Source: Acanthosoma haemorrhoidale (taxonomy: Eukaryota; Arthropoda; Insecta; Hemiptera; Acanthosomatidae). From it: a DNA stretch of 64,000 nucleotides. Of the stretch, positions 58,864 to 64,000 are shown one piece after another. Where the stretch lies: positions 115,463,475-115,527,474 of the forward strand of contig OV884013.1 of the NCBI GenBank assembly GCA_930367205.1, in the 5' to 3' direction. A program made the position numbers and the translations under genes. Each line of letters starts with the position of its first letter. The first letter of the stretch is position 1. The notes beneath the pieces are model-generated. The model was not told the origin of the DNA and made no database searches. It saw only the letters and a program-made list of their open reading frames with translations.

Positions 58864-61401
58864 ATGGCGGACGTTGCTCCAGCCGCACCTGCTGCTGCTG
58901 CTGCCGGAGGCCGAGGAGGCTTTAGAGGAGGATTTGGAGGTCGTGGTGGTCGAGGAGGACCTCGAGGTAGGGGTCGCGGTCGTGGTAGAGGCCGTGGCCG
59001 TGGAAAGGAAGGTGAAAAAGAGTGGGTACCTGTTACCAAACTAGGCCGACTGGTTAGAGATGGCAAGATCAGAACTCTAGAAGACATCTATCTATTCTCA
59101 CTTCCCATTAAGGTAATTTATTAATTGAGTTTAAACTTTATATATATTGTTATATCTTAAAGATTAAAACTTTAATTATTTATTATTATTCAGGAATTCG
59201 AAATCATCGACTTTTTTATTGGACCCCTTCTTAAGGATGAAGTGCTTAAAATCATGCCAGTGCAGAAGCAGACCAGAGCCGGGCAGAGGACTCGTTTCAA
59301 GGCTTTTGTTGGTTAGTTCTATTACTAATAAAGATAATGTATTATATCAAGCTGTCTTAGAATGCAATGTTATTTTAGGATAAGATTTTAGCTTACAAAG
59401 TACAATTCTCCTAACACCACTATGTATTATGTTAGTACTACATCATACTATGGACTATGTTAGTATGTTAATTTTCAAGGTGATGTCACTTGGCTCTATG
59501 TCAATTTCTGTTTTATCCGTGAATGATGATGAAATTTCTTTGTGTAGCTATTGGTGACCACAATGGGCACATCGGTCTAGGCGTGAAGTGCTCCAAGGAA
59601 GTGGCAACTGCCATTCGTGGGGCCATCATCTTGGCCAAGCTGTCAGTGGTTCCCGTCAGGCGAGGTTACTGGGGTAACAAGATCGGAAAGCCCCATACAG
59701 TTCCCTGCAAGGTATGTAACAATATTATTATTAACTAATATCATAGCATTAACTTCTATGATTCACTACACCTTTCCTTTGTAATTTATTATGATACGCC
59801 ATCTCTGAGAAACTTCCAGACATTTTTGTCTAAATTAGACATTGCATTATTAGTTTATCTGTCAGAATCCGTTTCAAATTTTTTTTAATATTTCAATCAA
59901 ACAGGCTTACAGTTTAGTATGTTTGCTCACCTAATGTGTGACAGGACACATGTCTTAGCACTGCAGCGAGCTAATTGTACATTTTAGGGAGTTGACCACA
60001 ACGCCTCTGCTTTCGGTCCGCAATGTATCATTAAATGGCTTTAGTGATGATAATGCTATCCCACTGTTAAATATTTGGATGAGCTATCTATTTCATGATT
60101 AGCACTTATGCACTACTATCTGAGAAGCCTTTATTAATAATATGTTGAAACTATAATTGATTAGTTTTTAATTTAAAAATAATCATAAAAATCTGTTTTC
60201 TGTAAGTCTGTTATTTCCAATATTTTAGAATTGCTATGTAGGCTTGTAAAATATTACTGAATTCTTGGAGAACCATTGAAGGTTTCCCTGTATATGGAGA
60301 TCTATGATTCAGAGTTCAAAAAATGCGAGAAGTGGATTCTGTGAGACTTCTCCTTTGATGCTTTAATTCTTGTTATAACAAAGGAATTAAAGCAGAAATT
60401 TAAAGTCCGTATCCTTTTTTCTTTTTTTTTTTATCGGTACGTTGTAAAATTTCATAATTTTGAAAACTACAGCAGCTACTAATTCTACATCCGCCATTTT
60501 TCCAACTGACTGTCATCATGTACAGAAAGATACTGTCTAACTGCTGTGACATTACTACCATGGCAATCAACGGTCACCATGCAAACCCCGCTAGTTATTA
60601 ACAGTAGTTCATTTTCAAGGAGTAATAGTGTGCGATATGGTGTTTCTCTGTGACTCAGCAAGTATTCTTCTTTATGCCGTTAGTATTTTATTTTTAAATG
60701 ATGTGAAACTAAGATGCTTCTGAAAATATTCTTCATTAAAATATAGTTATTGATATTAAATAAACAGAATAAGTATAAATCTCTTTAATTACTTAATCTA
60801 CAATGGAAAAGAGACACTAATGAGATGAATCTCTGAATTAAATCTTATGCATACATAGAAGTAATTAGTGAGTAGGGCAGGAAAGTTCTTGGGAGATTTT
60901 TAAGTCTGCGCGGGTTTAACAATAACTTATTTTTTAGTTTTTTATGAGGCTGATATTTTGTCCACAATTCCAGGGGAAATTACAGATTAGAAATGAGATT
61001 ATTTCTATAAATCCTTAACGTAGATTTATTTATTGCCTTCGCTAATGTATCATTAAATGGCTTTAGTGATGATAATGCTATCCCACTGTTTAATATTTGG
61101 ATGAGCTATCTATTTCATGATTAGCACTTATGCACTACTATCTGAGAAGCCTTTATTAATAATATTATATGCTATCTTAATTATATCACGCTCTACTCAG
61201 GTAAGAGACATATGTTTAATGCCCATCTTGTTTTGCTTTAGGTGACTGGAAAGTGCGGTAGTGTACAGGTGCGCCTGATCCCTGCACCCAGAGGTACAGG
61301 TATTGTTGGTGCTCCCGTCCCTAAGAAGCTGCTGCAGATGGCCGGTATCGAGGACTGCTACACATCCGCCAGGGGATCCACTGGAACTCTAGGAAACTTT
61401 G
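58864..61401 (+). CDS. RPS2: 40S ribosomal protein S2 (uS5), partial: last exon beyond window
   Basis: Exons: 58864-59112, 59194-59311, 59548-59711 and 61242-61401; 691 nt, 230 codons plus one base, against about 270-295 aa in animals. So roughly the last 60 residues lie right of 64000. The N terminus is Ala-rich ([14 protein letters not shown]) and then an RGG/GRG-repeat tract to about residue 50. [16 protein letters not shown] starts the conserved core. The S5 N-terminal domain follows: [40 protein letters not shown] and [20 protein letters not shown]. The C-terminal domain has [20 protein letters not shown] and ASARG-like [13 protein letters not shown]. It is part of the small-subunit decoding region and mRNA entry. 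Splice phases are 0, 1, 0 and 1. The acceptor-like TTTCTGTAG four bases before the ATG suggests a 5' UTR intron. The introns carry snoRNAs. Confidence 0.97.
60037..60129 (+). ncRNA. C/D-box snoRNA, type A copy 2
   Basis: GGCTT/AAGCC terminal stem, C box GTGATGA (60044-60050), C'-like GGATGAG near 60078, D box CTGA (60120-60123); 93 nt. The segment before the D box is TGCACTACTAT. It lies in RPS2 intron 3. Box spacing and stem are as expected for an intron-processed 2'-O-methylation guide; the target is not assigned. Confidence 0.88.
60362..60395. repeat. Small palindrome
   Basis: GCTTTAATTC and GAATTAAAGC flank a short AT-rich centre containing TTATAACAA. It is in RPS2 intron 3. No clear function. 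Confidence 0.5.
61059..61151 (+). ncRNA. C/D-box snoRNA, type A copy 3
   Basis: Nearly identical to copy 2 (93 nt). C box GTGATGA 61066-61072, D box CTGA 61142-61145. It shares about 10 bp of upstream flank (AATGTATCATTAAAT) and the downstream TTTATTAATAATAT with copy 2, so a segment of about 115 bp was duplicated. It lies in the same RPS2 intron 3, about 90 bp before exon 4. Confidence 0.88.
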
Positions 61402-61780
61402 GTAAGTACCTAATGCAGCTTTTTTATTATTATCACTGGTACTTAAAGTCGAGGAAGACCCGAGTTATATTATCAATTACCATGTGTTTTATCCTCTTAA
61501 ATCAACATTTTTAATAGTATTTGTTTATCTACATAATGTTTCTGATAGAAGTAGAATTATGCCTTGCCTATAGTAAAAGTAAAGTCTGGCTATTTACTAA
61601 TAAAATAAACCTTGGCTTGTAAGCATTTTCCAACTTTTTAAAACATCTAAATTTCACGATCAAACTACTTTGTATGTGACACAACGTAAATGGAAAAGAA
61701 GAGATAAACTAACTGGTTAAAGATGCACATGTGGTTAATGCAGCTAATTCAAGTATTTAAATTTCTGATGTCATGTTAAG

Positions 61781-61862
61781 TTGTGATTAAGAATTTTAAC
61801 TTTGCGGTTCCCTCAAGAAAAATTAATCTCTTTGGATGGTTTATTAGTGTCAGTTCTTTGTG
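61781..61862 (+). pseudogene. Decayed type B snoRNA copy (B0)
   Basis: It keeps AAGAATTTTAACTTTGCGGT and ATGGTTTATTAGTGTCAG, colinear with type B. The C box has become GTGATTAA and the D box (CTGA in the others) is lost. Probably a dead member at the left end of the array in RPS2 intron 4. Confidence 0.65.
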
Positions 61863-62086
61863 CTGAATATCTATAAAATATTTTGTGGCTTTTAAGTTAA
61901 TCAATATTCTTATAAATTGCTCTAACGCTGGCCAAATTTGAAAGTAGGCAGAAAAACTAGTAAAGGTTTCACAATCAACAGCTAAGTGCAAGGCTGAAAA
62001 TATATAATATTAAATTTTATTGATGCCTTACTACTAGTGACCTTGGCGTTTTCTTGATAATTATTTGAAGTTTTACCCATTGTGTT

Positions 62087-62171
62087 GAGCTATGATGATA
62101 AAGAATTGAAACTTTTGCGGTTTCCACCAGAGGAATTGATTTCCTAAGATGGTATAAAAGTGTCTGAGCTC
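62087..62171 (+). ncRNA. C/D-box snoRNA, type B copy 1
   Basis: GAGC/GCTC terminal stem, C box ATGATGA (62092-62098), C'-like GATGGTA (62148-62154), D box CTGA (62164-62167); 85 nt. The D'-side guide region reads CTTTTGCGGTTTCCAC and the D-side guide TATAAAAGTGT. Target not assigned. RPS2 intron 4. Confidence 0.88.
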
Positions 62172-62381
62172 TTCATTTGTGTAAAATATCTAGTAAAGAA
62201 ATAAACGTTATATTAATTATTGATTACTTGAAATCGGTGTAATTTGTTGTATTGTATTACTGATTTATCACAGTTAACCTGTTGCGGAAGCTGTCAGTTT
62301 AATGAGTATGATTGTTTTTGAGCCTTCTCATTTGTTTAATTTTATTCCCCGTGTCCGGACATTGTGCAGAATTAATATTTT

Positions 62382-62466
62382 GGGCTATGATGATAAAGAA
62401 TTTAAACTTTTGCGGTTTCCACCAGAGGAATTGATTTCCTAGGATGGTATAAAAATGTCTGAGCTC
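62382..62466 (+). ncRNA. C/D-box snoRNA, type B copy 2
   Basis: 85 nt, GGGC/GCTC stem, C box ATGATGA, D box CTGA at 62459-62462. The D-side guide differs from copy 1 by one base (AAAATGT for AAAGTGT). RPS2 intron 4, 295 bp after copy 1. Confidence 0.88.
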
Positions 62467-62737
62467 TTCATTCACGTATAATATATAAGAAAGAAATTAG
62501 CGGTAAATTGATGAGTTGAAATCGGTGTAATTTTTTTTGTTGTTTTATTAATGATGTATTAAATTATAAAACCATCACTTGTAGCTTTCTTTTCATTTTT
62601 GTTATTGGTGATTTATCACAGTTGACCTGTTGGGGAAGCTGTCAGTTTTGTGTTTGATTGTTTTAAGTTGTCTCATTTGTTTAATTTGAATGCTTAATTT
62701 TATATTATGTCCGGACATTGTGAAGAATTAATATTTT

Positions 62738-62822
62738 GGGCTATGATGATATAGAATTTAAACTTTTGCGGTTTCCACCAGAGGAATTGATTTCCTAAGA
62801 TGGTATAAATGTGTCTGAGCTC
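62738..62822 (+). ncRNA. C/D-box snoRNA, type B copy 3
   Basis: 85 nt. C box ATGATGA, D box CTGA at 62815-62818; the D-side guide reads TATAAATGTGT. 356 bp after copy 2. The D'-side guide is unchanged. Confidence 0.88.
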
Positions 62823-63125
62823 TTAATTCGCGTACAATATCTAGGAAAGAAAAAAATGGTATATTAATAATTGATTAGTTGAAATCGGAGTCATTTGCAT
62901 TTTTATTTTATTGCTTTTAGTGTTGTTTAATTAATCATGTTGTGTTGAATTTTAAAACCTTAACTTGCAGCTTTCTTTTCATTTTTGTTATTGGTGATTT
63001 ATCACAGTTAACCTGTTGTGGAAGCTGTCAGTTTTGTGTTCATGATTGTTTTAAGTTGTCTCATTTGTTTAATTTGAATGCTTAATTTTATATTGTGTCC
63101 GGACATTGTGAAGAATTAATATTTT

Positions 63126-63210
63126 GGGCTATGATGATATAGAATTTAAACTTTTGCGGTTTCCACCAGAGGAATTGATTTCCTAAGATGGTATAAATGT
63201 GTCTGAGCTC
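63126..63210 (+). ncRNA. C/D-box snoRNA, type B copy 4
   Basis: 85 nt, same sequence as copy 3 by eye. 388 bp after copy 3. First of three copies on a strict 388-bp period. Confidence 0.88.
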
Positions 63211-63513
63211 TTAATTCGCGTACAATATCTAGGAAAGAAAAAAATGTTATATTAATAATTGATTAGTTGAAATCGGAGTCATTTGCATTTTTATTTTATT
63301 GCTTTTAGTGTTGTTTAATTAATCATGTTGTGTTGAATTTTAAAACCTTAACTTGCAGCTTTCTTTTCATTTTTGTTATTGGTGATTTATCACAGTTAAC
63401 CTGTTGTGGAAGCTGTCAGTTTTGTGTTCATGATTGTTTTAAGTTGTCTCATTTGTTTAATTTGAATGCTTAATTTTATATTGTGTCCGGACATTGTGAA
63501 GAATTAATATTTT

Positions 63514-63598
63514 GGGCTATGATGATATAGAATTTAAACTTTTGCGGTTTCCACCAGAGGAATTGATTTCCTAAGATGGTATAAATGTGTCTGAGCTC
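63514..63598 (+). ncRNA. C/D-box snoRNA, type B copy 5
   Basis: 85 nt, identical by eye to copy 4, as are the surrounding 388-bp units. Confidence 0.88.
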
Positions 63599-63901
63599 TT
63601 AATTCGCGTACAATATCTAGGAAAGAAAAAAATGTTATATTAATAATTGATTAGTTGAAATCGGAGTCATTTGCATTTTTATTTTATTGCTTTTAGTGTT
63701 GTTTAATTAATCATGTTGTGTTGAATTTTAAAACCTTAACTTGCAGCTTTCTTTTCATTTTTGTTATTGGTGATTTATCACAGTTAACCTGTTGTGGAAG
63801 CTGTCAGTTTTGTGTTCATGATTGTTTTAAGTTGTCTCATTTGTTTAATTTGAATGCTTAATTTTATATTGTGTCCGGACATTGTGAAGAATTAATATTT
63901 T

Positions 63902-63986
63902 GGGCTATGATGATATAGAATTTAAACTTTTGCGGTTTCCACCAGAGGAATTGATTTCCTAAGATGGTATAAATGTGTCTGAGCTC
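63902..63986 (+). ncRNA. C/D-box snoRNA, type B copy 6
   Basis: 85 nt, identical by eye to copies 4 and 5. D box at 63979-63982. The window ends 14 bp later, so more copies may follow. Confidence 0.88.
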
Positions 63987-64000
63987 TTAATTCGCGTACA

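Larger units (their letters stand above)
62553..64000 (+). repeat. 388-bp tandem repeat carrying type B snoRNA
   Basis: Units align from about 62553 to the edge with period 388. Each holds a TTTATCACAGTTAACCTG block, a GAAGCTGTCAG block, GTGTCCGGACATTGTGAAGA and the snoRNA. The two older, shorter units before this (295 and 356 bp) share the same blocks but diverge. Divergence rises from right to left, so expansion appears to be recent on the right. Confidence 0.92.

Noticed and set aside
58848..59087. Pro/Arg-rich minus-strand frame
   Set aside because: Antisense shadow of the RPS2 Arg-Gly tract.
61776..61991. 71-codon minus-strand frame in RPS2 intron 4
   Set aside because: It overlaps the decayed snoRNA copy and has no family signature.

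Overview
The window is animal, almost certainly insect, nuclear DNA. It is AT-rich, its genes are split by GT-AG introns of 0.1-10 kb, and it is littered with decayed mariner, LINE and fold-back elements. I cannot fix the order from sequence alone. Seven coding loci can be assembled exon by exon, with splice phase matching at every junction. They are a lola/tramtrack-type BTB zinc-finger gene (minus), TAF13 (minus), an inverted partial copy of TAF13 (plus), an 11-finger C2H2 gene (plus), CTF8 (minus), a microsomal glutathione S-transferase 1-like gene (minus) and RPS2 (plus, running off the right edge).

Layout. 1-1030: degenerate LINE 3' end. 1449-4006: minisatellite of about 62 copies of a 41-bp unit. 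4.0-7.3 kb: AT-rich, no gene seen. 7334-21038: BTB-ZF gene, four coding exons; its 10-kb last intron holds LINE and mariner debris and an unidentified 157-codon ORF. 21-27.9 kb: repeats, including a short poly(A) retro-insert with a 14-bp target-site duplication and a MULE-like ORF. 27932-29215: TAF13. 29.2-30.4 kb: rearranged head-to-head partial duplicate of TAF13. 31167-44680: C2H2 gene, twelve coding exons, with a LINE and a fold-back element in its introns. 47021-48397: CTF8. 49.6-50.4 kb: internally deleted mariner with recognisable terminal repeats. 51262-55897: MGST1-like gene with a second mariner type and a near-perfect palindromic element in its first intron. 58864-end: RPS2 exons 1-4; the last coding exon lies beyond the window.

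The most striking feature is the RPS2 locus as a snoRNA nursery. One C/D-box snoRNA (type A) occurs three times: upstream of the start codon, in intron 3, and again in intron 3. A second (type B) forms a growing array in intron 4: six intact copies, the last three on a 388-bp period that looks identical by eye, plus one decayed copy at the left end. Several snoRNAs in one intron depart from the usual animal one-snoRNA-per-intron arrangement.

The host genes are unrelated housekeeping or regulatory genes: general transcription (TAF13), DNA-binding regulators (BTB-ZF, C2H2), sister-chromatid cohesion (CTF8), membrane detoxification (MGST1) and translation plus rRNA modification (RPS2 and its snoRNAs). 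No prokaryotic, CRISPR or operon-like structure is present.
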